Shown here: piece by piece, positions 29,579 to 39,509 of the stretch
How the letters are laid out: every line of letters begins with the position of its first letter
Numbering within the stretch: position 1 is the first letter of the stretch
Assembly (NCBI RefSeq): GCF_051020515.1
Contig: NZ_CP194857.1
Coordinates: 1,116,001-1,180,000 of the forward strand
Length of the DNA: 64,000 bases
Source: CALKWS01 sp051020515
GTDB taxonomy: Bacteria; Actinomycetota; Actinomycetes; Actinomycetales; Beutenbergiaceae
Direction of reading: 5' to 3'
Notes under the pieces: model-generated
What the model saw: only the letters and a program-made list of their open reading frames with translations
What the model was told of the DNA's origin: nothing
Databases searched by the model: none
Position numbers and translations under genes: made by a program

Positions 29579-30294
29579 GTCGTCTCCTGCCGTTCGGCAC
29601 TCATCACGCGTTCGACGTCCTCGATGCTCTGATCCACCAGTGCCTCGGCGGCTATCGCGGCTTGCTCCGGGTTCTGCGCCACGATCGCCTCGACCACCCG
29701 CTGGTGCGCGGGCACCGGGTCGCTCGGGGAGTGGTTGTGCACCAGGTGGTCCCGGGCCAGCAGTGCAGGTTCAACGAAAACGGCCATCTGAGCGAACAAC
29801 TCGTTGCCGGTGGCCCGCAACAGCACCTGGTGGAAGACGAGGTCCGCCCGGGCGGCCTCCTCCGAGGTACCTCCCCGGGCGCGCCTCATTCCCTCCAGGG
29901 CGCCGTGCAGCGCCGTCAGGTCCTCCTCGGTGCGGCGTTGCGCGGCGAGGGCTGCGGCCCGTGGTTCGATCGCCGAGCGCACCTCGGCCAGGTCGCGGAA
30001 GAGCGCTCGGGAATCACCGTTGACCTGCCGCCAGCGCAACACATCGCTGTCCAAGGCGTTCCACTCCGAACGGGGGCGCACGAAGGTGCCCTTCTTCTGC
30101 CTGGCATCCAGCAGCCCCTTGGCCATCAGTACCTTGATGGCCTCTCGCAGTGACGTCAGGGACAGTCCCAGTTCATTGCCCACGGCGGCCAGGTCCAGTA
30201 CCTCCCCGGGGGCGAACGTCCCGTTGACGATGCGCGTGCCGAGCAGTTCCACCGTCTGCCCGTGCACTCCGCGGCCCTTGTATCGGCTACTCAC
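29575..30294 (-). CDS. FadR-subfamily GntR regulator (DgoR-like)
   Basis: The 239-residue protein has the GntR winged helix (LDLAAVGNELGLSLTSLREA) and the all-helical FCD ligand domain (AEVRSAIEPRAAALAAQRR, DLVFHQVLLRATGNELF, HQRVVEAI). The spacing of histidines and aspartate in that domain fits metal-assisted binding of a sugar acid. Coupling by ATGA to dgoD makes galactonate a likely effector, as for DgoR. The palindrome at 36443-36457 ahead of the transporter genes is a candidate operator. Confidence 0.87.
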   Translation of the reverse strand: MSSRYKGRGVHGQTVELLGTRIVNGTFAPGEVLDLAAVGNELGLSLTSLREAIKVLMAKGLLDARQKKGTFVRPRSEWNALDSDVLRWRQVNGDSRALFRDLAEVRSAIEPRAAALAAQRRTEEDLTALHGALEGMRRARGGTSEEAARADLVFHQVLLRATGNELFAQMAVFVEPALLARDHLVHNHSPSDPVPAHQRVVEAIVAQNPEQAAIAAEALVDQSIEDVERVMSAERQETT

Positions 30295-30320
30295 TCATCC
30301 TCCGTAGTCGTCGCTCGCCC

Positions 30321-31049
30321 TCAGGCGGAGTCCTTGGTGATGCTCCACCCGCCGTCGACGGGGATGGTCGCTCCGGTGATGTAGGAGGACCGGTCGCTGA
30401 GGAGGAAGGCAATCACCTCAGCCACCTCCTCCGGCTCACCCATCCGGGCCAGCGCCGTCTGCCGCCCACTGCGCTGCCGGTCCGCCTCGGAGACCCCGTC
30501 CCACAGCGCGGTGCGGATCGGCCCTGGGGTGACGCAGTTGATCCGCAGGCGCGGGCCGTACTGCGCCGCGACCTGACGGACCAGTCCGGTCTGACCTGCT
30601 TTCGTCGCGGCGTAGCCGGGCACGTCGAGCAGCCCGAAGTTGGCGTGCACCGATGACACGATCACCGCGCGTCCCTCACCTTCTCTGACCAGATCGGGCA
30701 GGCACGCGCGCAAGCCGTGGAAGGCCCCGGTCAGATTGACGTCGAGTTGGCGCTGCCAGGCCTCGGGAGTCATCTCGTGCAGCGGATGCGCGTCGGTGGC
30801 CAGGGCGTTGAGCACGAGCCCGTCCACCGGGCCGAGGCGATCGTTGGCCTCGGTCACCACCCGCTGCCAATCCTCGGCCGAGGCCACGTCGGCGACGATC
30901 CCGTGAGCCCGCCCACCCAGTTCAGCGGCACGCTCGGTGACCTGTGGGTCGACGTCGGTCAGGGCCACCTGCCACCCGGCGCCGATCAGGTTCTGTGCCG
31001 TCGCCTGACCGATCCCGCGCGCTGCGCCGGTCACGACTGCTACAGCCAT
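30321..31049 (-). CDS. Short-chain dehydrogenase, galactose/aldose dehydrogenase candidate
   Basis: The 242-residue classical SDR shows TGAARGIGQ for NAD(P) binding, catalytic S in VIVSSVHANFG, Y-x-x-x-K in PGYAATKAG, and PGPIRTALWDG. It sits between the alpha-galactosidase and the regulator/dehydratase genes. The pathway has a lactonase and galactonate dehydratase but no other sugar oxidase, so oxidation of D-galactose to galactono-lactone is the likely job. SDR specificity cannot be read from sequence, so this is contextual. Confidence 0.8.
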   Translation of the reverse strand: MAVAVVTGAARGIGQATAQNLIGAGWQVALTDVDPQVTERAAELGGRAHGIVADVASAEDWQRVVTEANDRLGPVDGLVLNALATDAHPLHEMTPEAWQRQLDVNLTGAFHGLRACLPDLVREGEGRAVIVSSVHANFGLLDVPGYAATKAGQTGLVRQVAAQYGPRLRINCVTPGPIRTALWDGVSEADRQRSGRQTALARMGEPEEVAEVIAFLLSDRSSYITGATIPVDGGWSITKDSA

Positions 31050-31083
31050 CCTCTGTTCCCTTCTGATCCGCATTTCCCCTGCT

Positions 31084-33181
31084 CTACGCGACCTTGCGCA
31101 GCACGATGACGTCACAGTCGCCGTACCTCCACCGCACCGGCACGCCCGCCGAGGCCAGTTCCGCACCGCTGAGCACGTCGTCGTCCCCATCCTCGCAGGC
31201 GAACCTCTCGGCAGGCGTGAGTCCGCCCAGGGGATACGTGATTCTGCGCGGCCACCTGGACGTTTCCACGCCAGCACCACGACGGCGTCATCGGTCGTGT
31301 ACTGCAGGGCGTAGACGTCATCGCCGGGGTCGCCGTGGCGCCGCACCACACCATCGACGATGATCCGGCGTATCGATAGGTACCGCTCGATGAGTTCCCG
31401 GGCCCGCTCCCGCGCGGCGGTATCCCAGGCAAGGAGGTCCGAGCCGATCCCGAGCACCCCGGCCATGGCGACGACGAAGCGGAAGTCCGGGCTCGCCGGA
31501 TCGGTGTCGATCAGGTCCGGTTCGTCGGTGACCCACGAACTCATCGTCCAACTGGGAAAGGCGCTGAGGAATCCGTGCTGGATCGCCAGCCGGTCCCGCG
31601 GTCCGGTTTCGTCACTCGGCCACACCACGTCGGTGCGCGCCAGGACCTCCAGGTCGATCCGACCCCCACCTCCGGCACACGCCTCCACCGTGACGTGCGG
31701 GAACTCCGCGCGGATCACGTCCAGGACCCGGTAATAGGCCTGAGTGTGCAGCCAGGACCAGTCGTCCCCACCCGCTCGGACCTGGCCGCCGTCCTCGATG
31801 GAGCGATTCATGTCCCACTTCAGATAGGTGATCTCATGAGCCGAGAGCAGACTGCGCAGCACGTCGATCACCCACGCCTCCACCTCCGGGCGCCCCAGGT
31901 CCAGCACGTACTGGTTGCGCAGGGTGCGCAACGGCCGCCCCTGGGCGTGGTGGACCCACTCCGGATGGGTGCGGTAGAGGTCGCTGTCCGGGTTCACCGC
32001 CTCCGGTTCGACCCACAACCCGAACCGCATTCCGTGCTCGAGCACACCCTGCACCAAGGTGCCCAGGCCGTCGGGAAACTTGTCCGGATCGGCGTCCCAG
32101 TCACCCAGGCCGCTGCGGTCGGAGACGCGCCCGCGGAACCACCCGTCGTCGAGGACGAAGACCTCGGCACCGATCTGCGCCGCTACCTCCGCCAGTGCCA
32201 GCTGATGGTCCACACTCACGTCGAACGTGGTGGCGTACCACGAGTTGTACACCACCGGCCGGTGGTAGGGATCGGTGGACCGGGACAGGGTGCGCTGGTA
32301 GTCGTGCCATGCCCGGGCGACGCGGTCGGCATCTCCGCGGATGCGCAGGCCCGCCACCACCGGCGTGGTCAGGTGTTCCCCGGGGCCGAGGGTGAGGATC
32401 CCGCTTTCGTCGTCGGGCCCGCCCGCCACCCGGATCCGCCCGGTGAACGGCACCGCATCGGCGCTCATCCGCCACGAACCGCTCCAGCCCAGCCCGATCG
32501 AGTGGGCCAACTCCGGATCCTGCTCCGAGCGCACCGTCAGCACCGGTGCGTAGGTGTGGGAGGTGATCCCTTGCCGGCTGCCGATGCTGAGCGCGCCCGC
32601 GCCGAGGCCGACCTTGGCCGGGGTGAACTCCCGGGACCAGTGCCCGTGCAGGACCTCGACCGTGGCGCCGGTGGCGTTGACCTCGAACGCACCGCCCCAG
32701 GCGCGCAGCAGTTCGGTGGCGACGGGGCTGGTGTGTTGCCGATGGTGGCCCACTTCTCCACCACGTCATGGGCGGTGGAGGTGCGGATGTGCAGGTCCAC
32801 TTCGAGGCCTGCGTTCTCATCCACCAGGGGGCAGGTCAGATGGGTGGTGTCCCCGTGATGGACGACGACGTCGCTGCGCAGGTGCAGCCGCGCCCCCCGC
32901 AGGCCATCGGTGCGGCGGGCGATGATCTCTGCCGAGTGCACCGAGCGGGTGCCCAGCGCGGTGGTTTCGAGGGGCAGCAGGTCGCGTTCGCTCTCGAAGG
33001 ACGTCGTTCTGCGTGGCAGTGCGGCCGGGGGAACGTCCTGCCTGGGTTCACCCCAGTGACGCAGCATCAGGCCCGCACCATCGGGCGTCAGGCCGACCAC
33101 GTACTCCCCCGATTCGGTGGGCAGGCGCCAGGTCCGGTCGGCGTCCCCGGCGCGGTCACCGTGCTGGTCGGATGCGTTCAC
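31084..33181 (-). CDS. GH36 alpha-galactosidase (two frameshifts)
   Basis: Rejoined length is 699 residues, normal for bacterial GH36. The core shows PVVYNSWYATTFDVS, LDDGWFRGR, FGLWVEPEAVNPDSDLYR, the nucleophile in YLKWDMNRSIEDGG, and EACAGGGGRIDLEVL followed by the acid/base region WPSDETGPRDRLAIQ. No signal peptide, so it cleaves imported alpha-galactosides inside the cell. One base is missing near 32735 (IGNT then SPVATELLRAW) and one A near 31267 (VVLAWK then TSRWPRRITYP). GTG start 33181 overlaps the permease stop by four bases. Confidence 0.9.
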
Positions 33182-34055
33182 TTGTCACTTCCCACGAGCA
33201 GCCCGGAGACGAACTGTTTCTGGAAGATGAAGAAGACGATCGCGGTGGGCACGGCCGCGACCAGCGCGCGGCCGCGACGACGTTCCACTGGCTGCCGAAG
33301 CCACCCATCAGGTTGAGCAGTTGCGCGGTGATCGGGAACTTCGCTTCACTACGCAGCACCGTCATCGCCCAGATCAGGTCGTTGAAGATCCAGGTCGTGG
33401 CCAGCACCCCGAGCGCGGCCAGGGAGGGGCGGGACAGGGGAAGCACGATGCTGACGAAGATCCGTCCGGCACCCGCGCCATCGATCCGCGCTGCATCGAA
33501 GACCTCATCGGGCAGGTTCCGCATGAACCCGTACAGGACGAAGGTGTAGAAGCCGATGCCGAACCCGACCTGGACCACCGTCAACGCCAGGAGCGTGTCG
33601 TAGATCCCGAGCGCGCCGGTGATGGCCGAGATGGGGACGAGCAGGATCTGAGGCGGGAGCAGGTTCCCAGCCAGCATCGTCAGCAGGATGACCTTGCGGA
33701 ACGGGATCGCGAAGCGGCTCAGCGCATAGGCGGCGATCGAGGACAGTGCCAGGGAGAGCACGACACCGGCTGCGGTCACGATCAGGCTGTTGCCCAGGGC
33801 TCGCCACAGTCCGCCACCCCCGAACGCGGTCACGTACCCCTCGAATGACACCGAGGTCGGAAGGGCGCCGATTCCGCGGCTCATGATGTCGTCGAACGAA
33901 CGCAGGGAGACGAAGACGACGAAGATGATCGGGCTGAGCCACAACAACGAGATGGGCACCATCGCGACGTGCAGCCAAGGGGAACGGGATGTGCGCGAGC
34001 GGCGCCGTGATCGGGTGGGGACCATCGACGGTGGTGCCGATGCTGGAGCAGTCAT
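33178..34055 (-). CDS. Carbohydrate ABC transporter permease, MalG type (frameshift near 33270)
   Basis: Rejoined length is 292 residues with six helices. The EAA loop reads DEVFDAARIDGAGAGRIFVSIVLP. After the missing base near 33267-33271 the sequence resumes ALVAAVPTAIVFF and ends FVSGLLVGSDK, the usual MalG-type terminus. Translationally coupled (GTGA) to the alpha-galactosidase. Works with the MalF-type gene and binding protein just upstream; no ATPase is encoded nearby. Confidence 0.88.
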
Positions 34056-34073
34056 GTCGAAGGGCCTCCGCTC

Positions 34074-35036
34074 TCAGTCTTCATTCCTGGCCTGCCGGGC
34101 CAGGTAGACGATGATGAATCCAATGGCCAGGGCGAAGATCACCACGGAGATCGCCGAGGCGTATCCCAGGTTCCCCGCGGTGAAGGCCTGCTGGAACATG
34201 TAGGTGCTGAGCAGCTGGGTCTGGTTATAGGGCCCGCCCCGGGTCATCGCCCAGACGATGTCGAAGGTGCGTAACGCGTCGATGACCGTCACCGCGAAGA
34301 CGACGGTGTGCACCCCCTTGAGTTGGGGCATCACGATGCGCCAGAAGCGTTTCCACGCGTTCGCGCCGTCGACTGCTGCGGCTTCCTCCAGCGTCTCATC
34401 GCAGGCTTTCAGGCCGGCAAGATAGAGCACCATGATGTAGCCGACCTGGCGCCACACCGCCGCGATCAGCACGGCGTATAGCGCCAGGTCGGGATGGGCG
34501 AGCCACTGGCGTTGGAGTGATTCAAGTCCGATCAAGCCCAGCGCACCGTTGATCGGACCATCGGGGGCGTACATGACCCGCCAGACCAGGCCGGTCACGA
34601 CCAGAGAGACCACCATCGGCAGGAAGATCGCGCTACGGTACGCCCCCACCATCGGCCCGGGCTTGTTCAGGGCAACGGCGAGGGACAGCCCGATGGCCAC
34701 CGAGAGCGTGCCGAACCCGAGGAGCCAGACGACGTTGTTGCTCAGCGCGGTCCGGAAGATTGGATCGGCCCACAGGTCGGCGAAGTTCTGCAGACCAACC
34801 GGCTCAGCGGGTGTGATCCCGTTCCACCGCGTCAGCGACAGCGACAGCGAGTTCAGCGCCGGCCAGAAGACCCAGAAGATCTCGAAAGCCACGGGCAGCA
34901 GCAGGAAGATCCACACCAGCGGCGGTACCCGCCGGAGCCGCTCCCAGGCCCGTGCTCGAGCGCCCCGCTGCTCGCCTCCGTTCGACGGCGTGCTCGATCG
35001 GTGAGGCAACGTCTGGGTTGCCCGCTGGCCTCTCAT
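34074..35036 (-). CDS. Carbohydrate ABC transporter permease, MalF type
   Basis: The 320-residue permease has an arginine-rich cytoplasmic head, then helices beginning LVWIFLLLPVAFEIFWVFWP, and an EAA motif LEEAAAVDGANAWKRFWRIVMP. MTRGGPYNQTQLLSTYMF near the C-terminus is typical of CUT1 MalF subunits. ATG 35036 shares one base with the stop of the binding-protein gene (TGATG). The frame is intact. Confidence 0.9.
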   Translation of the reverse strand: MRGQRATQTLPHRSSTPSNGGEQRGARARAWERLRRVPPLVWIFLLLPVAFEIFWVFWPALNSLSLSLTRWNGITPAEPVGLQNFADLWADPIFRTALSNNVVWLLGFGTLSVAIGLSLAVALNKPGPMVGAYRSAIFLPMVVSLVVTGLVWRVMYAPDGPINGALGLIGLESLQRQWLAHPDLALYAVLIAAVWRQVGYIMVLYLAGLKACDETLEEAAAVDGANAWKRFWRIVMPQLKGVHTVVFAVTVIDALRTFDIVWAMTRGGPYNQTQLLSTYMFQQAFTAGNLGYASAISVVIFALAIGFIIVYLARQARNED

Positions 35037-36351
35037 CAGTCGAATGTGGCTTCGGCAGCCTGCTGCCATTCGTCGAGGATCTCCGCCACCGAGTCCGGAT
35101 CGTCCAGGAAACGGGTGAGCGCGGCGTCGGCGGTTGCCTGCAAGGCGTCGGACCCGTCCCGGTTGAAGAACTGGGTGATCTCCTCGGTGTTCTCCAGCAG
35201 TTCAATCCCCTTCTGCACAATGGGACTGAAGAGCCGGAGGTGTCCACATCGGGTGAGGTGGGCAGGTTCGAGGTGCCGGAGATCTCGATGAAGGCCTCTT
35301 GACTCTCCCTCGAGGCCATGTAGTCGAGGAAAGCCAACGCTCCCTCCGGGTTGTTGCTCCCGGAGGCAGCGAAGAACCCGTCGGTGGGGGCTTCCTCGGC
35401 TGTCGGTACCCCGTCGTTGATCATCGGCACGGAGAAGAAGTCGACATCATCGTGCTGATCCTCGGGGAAGAACTGGGTGACGAACGCCCCGACCAGGTAC
35501 ATGGCAGCCTCGTTCTGCACCATCGGTGTCACGGCTTCCTGCTCGTCATAGGAGGCCATGTTCGGGTGGAAATAGGGAATGAGCCGTTCGTACTCGGCCA
35601 TCACGTCGAAGACCTCCGGGTCATTGAAAGCCCGTTCCCCGGCAAGCAGTTCTCGGTGGTACTCCGGACCGTTGATCCGCAGGTTGAGGTAGTCGAACCA
35701 TCCCGACGCCATCCACGGCGTCGGCCCGATCCCGTTGGTCAGCGGGATGACGTCCTGGCCGCTGAGGTTCTCGCACAGGGCGTGGAACTCATCCCATGTG
35801 GTCGGTGGCTCCACCCCCCATTCCTCGAACGCGGACTTCTTGTAGAACACCGACCACCAGTAGTAGTGCGTGGGGACGAAGATCTGTCGCCCTTCGTCGT
35901 CGCTGGACAGGCTACGGAGCGCGTCGGAGAAGTTCGCACACGCGCCGTCACCCTCCCAGAGCGGGGAGACGTCGAGTAGAAGCCCCTCGCGCGCATAGTT
36001 CCGGGCCACCGAACCCGCATACCAACTCAGCACATCCGGCGGATCGTTCGATCGCAGGTAGTTGGTCAACTGGGCACGGAACTGCTCGGTCGCGACCGAG
36101 TTCATGGTGACGTCGCCGTCGTCGTACTCCTCGACCAGGTGCTCCAGCGCCTCCAGGGGTCCGGGGTTCTGCTGCGAGTTCTGGAAGACGATGGATCCGC
36201 CTCCGCCGTCCTCGTCACCCTGCCCGTCGCCGCCACCGTTCGGGGCGCTACCACCACCGCCCACGCAACCGGCGAGCATGCCGCCGAGGCCCAGCGCACC
36301 ACCACCGAGCAGCAGGTTCCGGCGCGAGATCTGTGTTCGCGAGTGACTCAT
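35036..36351 (-). CDS. Carbohydrate ABC transporter substrate-binding lipoprotein (frameshift near 35231)
   Basis: Rejoined length is 438 residues. The signal SRRNLLLGGGALGLGGMLAGC combines a twin-arginine motif with a lipobox. Family-1 binding-protein features follow: PDVLSWYAGS, YYWWSVFYKKSAFEEWG, GWFDYLNLRING and NEAAMYLVGAFV. One base is missing between DVDTSG and FSPIVQKGIELL. An AAGGAGG ribosome binding site precedes ATG 36351. The neighbouring GH36 and GH2 genes suggest a galactose-containing oligosaccharide as ligand. Confidence 0.88.
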
Positions 36352-36442
36352 CACTCCTCCTTATGACGTCATCGTCAGCGGGGGCCGGGGCGCCGCCCGC
36401 GTCATGCTCACACGAGTCTGCTCCCCGGCCACAGTGAATGTC

Positions 36443-36457
36443 AACCTATTATAGGTT
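36443..36457. promoter_or_regulatory. Palindromic operator overlapping a perfect -10 box
   Basis: AACCTATTATAGGTT has perfect six-base arms (AACCTA / TAGGTT) around TTA. Read on the minus strand it contains TATAAT, so a regulator bound here would mask a promoter for the binding-protein operon, about 90 bases upstream of its ATG. It starts directly after the GH2 stop codon. The symmetric form fits FadR-type GntR operators. Confidence 0.5.
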
Positions 36458-39340
36458 TTAATCTGCTCGACGATCTGACTGCGGCGGAGCAGCTTGGAGC
36501 GCGTTGGCAAGCGTCTGCGCGTCGATGCTGGAGGCGGGGGCGAAGTCGTCGCTGGCCATATACGCCAGCAGGCTGCGCCGGAACTGCCGGGCCGCCAGCC
36601 TGCCCTCGCTCGGGTCCAGGTTCAACGAGGTCACGACCAGGCGGCCGGCACCGATGTTCACTTCGAACAGCACGCCCAGCCGCCGCGCCTCGAACCATGT
36701 GTCGATGACCTGCACAGTGGGCCGCAGGGACAGCGGGAGGTGATCCATCACGATCGCCTTCGCCCCGTGGAGCAGGTCCCACCACTGCCAGTTGGTCGCA
36801 CCGTCGGTCGGGAAGGCGTCGAACAACCGGTGGTCCGGATCATGCAGCAGCCCGAGCGTGTGCGGGGCCTGTCCGCCGGTCCATGCGGTGTTCCAGAACA
36901 CCGGGGCGAACCCCAGGGCGATGTCGTTGTGCACGTCCTCCGGCTGCAGTTCGAGCAGGACTCGCTCACCCCCGGTGGCGAGTTCGATCGCTTCCTCGAT
37001 ACGCGTGCTGGTGCGCACTGCGGACTCCTGAGCCGGCTCGCCGTCCTCCGCGAAGATCCACAGGTCCCAGTCGTTCTCATACCGGGCGCCGTCCGCGCCC
37101 TCCAGGGTGAGCACCAGTGTCACCTGCGCGGGCCCGGTGCACACGCCGCTGGGCAGGGCGACCGGGCCGCTGTGGGTGCCGTTGCCCAGGGGCACGCGCA
37201 GGTCCTGGGCGATCGACCCGCCGGCCAGTTCCTGTCCAGTACGGTCTCGCAGGCTCCAGGTGAGGCCCGCGTGCAACGGCTCGGGGCCGAAGTGGGCGAT
37301 CTGGGCGTCGAAGACGATCGCCTCATCGCTTCGCCAGACCCGGCGCGGAAGCCTGGCCAGTGGCACCGTGGGGCCGCTGAACCTCGCGAACTCCTCCGGC
37401 GTGCAGTATCCCTTGGACTCCCAGAACGCGTTCAGCACACCGACCAGGGCCGTGCCCTGCCCCGGGAAGTCGGTCAGGCCGAGCAGGTGGAACCCTGCGA
37501 ATCCCTCGGTGCGCAGCGCTGCTTCGATGTCCTCCTTGTAACACAGAGCCTGCAGGCGGCCGGAACTGTGCAGGAAGTCGTCGGCCTGGTCGAGCATCCC
37601 CGAAGCCTGGAGGAAGTCGGCGAAGATGCCGAAGTTCCGCGGTTGCATCAGACCGGTGTACTTCGAGACCTCGTTCAGGTCCGGGTGGGCGCACCACTGG
37701 CCGATCTCGTGGCTGATGATGGGGCGGGGCGAAGCGGCGACCCACTCGCGGTAGTCGGACTGCGTCTCCGGCGCCGTCGCATTCAGCCGGGACTCCAGGC
37801 CCTCGCCCCAGCGGTGGGCGCGGGGGGCTGGGATGTTGTCGAAGTCGTTCTCCTGCACGGCCGGCCATCCGGCTCCCGTGGTGTACAGCCGCCGCGGGTC
37901 CTGGGTCCGCCAGGCGTTCACCCATGCGGTCAGGAACTCGACGTCCCGGCCGCCGGGTTCGTTCCCGTGAGCCATCATGATGAAGGACGGGTGGTTGCCG
38001 TACTCGCGCAGGATCCGATGGGTCTCGTCGATGAGGAAGGCATCCACATCCCGGCCCTCACCGAGTGCGGCGCCTTGGTTCGCCCACACCGGTGCCTCGA
38101 CCTGCAGGTAGACACCGGCCTCATCGGCCGCCGTGAAGGCAGCCTTCGGCGGGCACCAGGAGTGGAATCGGAGCAGGTTGAGGCCGTGGCTGCGCAGTAC
38201 CTCCATGATGCGGCCCCAGGAGCCGACGTCGGTCGGGGGGTAGCCGGTGAGAGGAAAGACGCAGGATTCCAACGTGCCCCGGATGAACGTTCGCTTGTCG
38301 TTGATCGTCACCTGCGTGCCCTCCGCGCCGACCTCGCGCAGCCCGAAGACGGTGGTGGCCTCGTCGTGGTGCACCCGCCCGGAGGCCTCGGCCACCAGGT
38401 GCACCGTGAGGTCGTACAGTGCCGGCTGGAACTCGTCCCAGGTCATCGCCTCCTCGTCGAGGGGAAGCTCGATATCGAGGTGGGTGCCACCAGCGGTCAA
38501 CCCACGCTCGGCCAGGTCGCGGCCGTGATCGACCTCGAACGGTGCGGTCACCGGGCCGATCACGTGCTCACCGGCTCCGTTCCGGCGCTTGGCCGACAAC
38601 TCGATCCGCCCGTGCTTGGCGACGGCGGTGCCGGTGCGAATGTCCACCTTCACCAGGGCGGATCGCCGGCGCACGTCCGGGAAGACCCGCACCTGATTGA
38701 TCTGGACGTCGTCCTGGGCGCTGAGGCTGATCTCCCCGATGATCCCGTTCCAGTTGCCCTGGGTGTGGTCGGAGACGCTGTGCGCGTTCGGGCCGACATT
38801 GACCACTGCGCGGTTGTCGACGCGGATGGTCAAGCGGTGCCGGCCGGGTTCGAGGCGCCCCAGGTCGTGGCGGTGGGCGGTGCTCAGGCTCGCCTCGATC
38901 CCGACGCGGCGCTCATCGATCCAGACGGTCGACTCCCAGTGCACGCGCTCGAGCGTGAGCAGCACGCGCCGGTCGGCCCAACCCTCGGGGATGTCGATCT
39001 CGCGTTGGAACCAGGCCGCTCCCTGGTAGTACACCTGGGGCTGCAGCCAGAAGGGCACACTGATGTCTCCCGGCTCCCGGTACGGCGCGTACCGCTCGTC
39101 GGTGAAGAAGGACCGGTCGACGATCCCTCCGGTCCAGGGTGTGTCCAGGGTGATGTCCGCACCGATGCCCTGGTGCTGCAAGGAGCCGGGCAACGCGACC
39201 TCGGGACCGTCCTGCGGCAGCGGCGCTCGGGACCACTGGTCCAGTTCACCGACCGAATCAGGGTCCAGCCGGCACTGCCAGGTACCGGCGATGTCGAGTT
39301 CGCGGACACCACTGTCGAGGTTGCGCGTAGTACTGGTCAT
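36458..39340 (-). CDS. GH2-family glycoside hydrolase (beta-galactosidase/beta-glucuronidase-like)
   Basis: The 960-residue protein is intact. The jelly-roll sugar-binding domain (FQREIDIPEGWADRRVLL, WESTVWIDERRVG) and immunoglobulin-like domain precede the TIM barrel. There SHGLNLLRFHSWCPP, the acid/base in MMAHGNEPGGRD and the nucleophile in ISHEIGQWCAHPD are visible. A C-terminal domain of about 200 residues ends FRRSLLAYMASDDF, reminiscent of glutamine-amidotransferase-like folds used in trimeric galactosidases. No signal peptide. It should release a beta-linked sugar from an imported glycan. Its promoter is shared with the divergent AraC gene. Confidence 0.85.
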   Translation of the reverse strand: MTSTTRNLDSGVRELDIAGTWQCRLDPDSVGELDQWSRAPLPQDGPEVALPGSLQHQGIGADITLDTPWTGGIVDRSFFTDERYAPYREPGDISVPFWLQPQVYYQGAAWFQREIDIPEGWADRRVLLTLERVHWESTVWIDERRVGIEASLSTAHRHDLGRLEPGRHRLTIRVDNRAVVNVGPNAHSVSDHTQGNWNGIIGEISLSAQDDVQINQVRVFPDVRRRSALVKVDIRTGTAVAKHGRIELSAKRRNGAGEHVIGPVTAPFEVDHGRDLAERGLTAGGTHLDIELPLDEEAMTWDEFQPALYDLTVHLVAEASGRVHHDEATTVFGLREVGAEGTQVTINDKRTFIRGTLESCVFPLTGYPPTDVGSWGRIMEVLRSHGLNLLRFHSWCPPKAAFTAADEAGVYLQVEAPVWANQGAALGEGRDVDAFLIDETHRILREYGNHPSFIMMAHGNEPGGRDVEFLTAWVNAWRTQDPRRLYTTGAGWPAVQENDFDNIPAPRAHRWGEGLESRLNATAPETQSDYREWVAASPRPIISHEIGQWCAHPDLNEVSKYTGLMQPRNFGIFADFLQASGMLDQADDFLHSSGRLQALCYKEDIEAALRTEGFAGFHLLGLTDFPGQGTALVGVLNAFWESKGYCTPEEFARFSGPTVPLARLPRRVWRSDEAIVFDAQIAHFGPEPLHAGLTWSLRDRTGQELAGGSIAQDLRVPLGNGTHSGPVALPSGVCTGPAQVTLVLTLEGADGARYENDWDLWIFAEDGEPAQESAVRTSTRIEEAIELATGGERVLLELQPEDVHNDIALGFAPVFWNTAWTGGQAPHTLGLLHDPDHRLFDAFPTDGATNWQWWDLLHGAKAIVMDHLPLSLRPTVQVIDTWFEARRLGVLFEVNIGAGRLVVTSLNLDPSEGRLAARQFRRSLLAYMASDDFAPASSIDAQTLANALQAAPPQSDRRAD

Positions 39341-39380
39341 TCTCGGTGATCCTCCCGGGGTTCGTCCCCACACTGCAAGA

Positions 39381-39398
39381 TCGGGCCGATTCGCCCGA
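39381..39398. repeat. Inverted repeat in the GH2/AraC divergent promoter region
   Basis: TCGGGC and GCCCGA are perfect arms around a six-base centre, 41 bases upstream of the GH2 ATG. It could be a regulator site or a leader hairpin; the sequence alone does not decide. Confidence 0.35.
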
Positions 39399-39509
39399 CA
39401 TGGATCCAACAACGGTCACGCCAAACGTAGGACGGCTGAAGAGCGCGGGTGAAGGGACGCCTGAACGCACCTACATGGATGATCCGCTGAAACGGCTACC
39501 CTTGGCCCC

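Noticed and set aside
36494..39349. Open frame of 951 codons on the plus strand
   Set aside because: It is the antisense of the intact GH2 gene. Its translation is low in complexity and matches no family; long antisense frames are usual in high-GC DNA.
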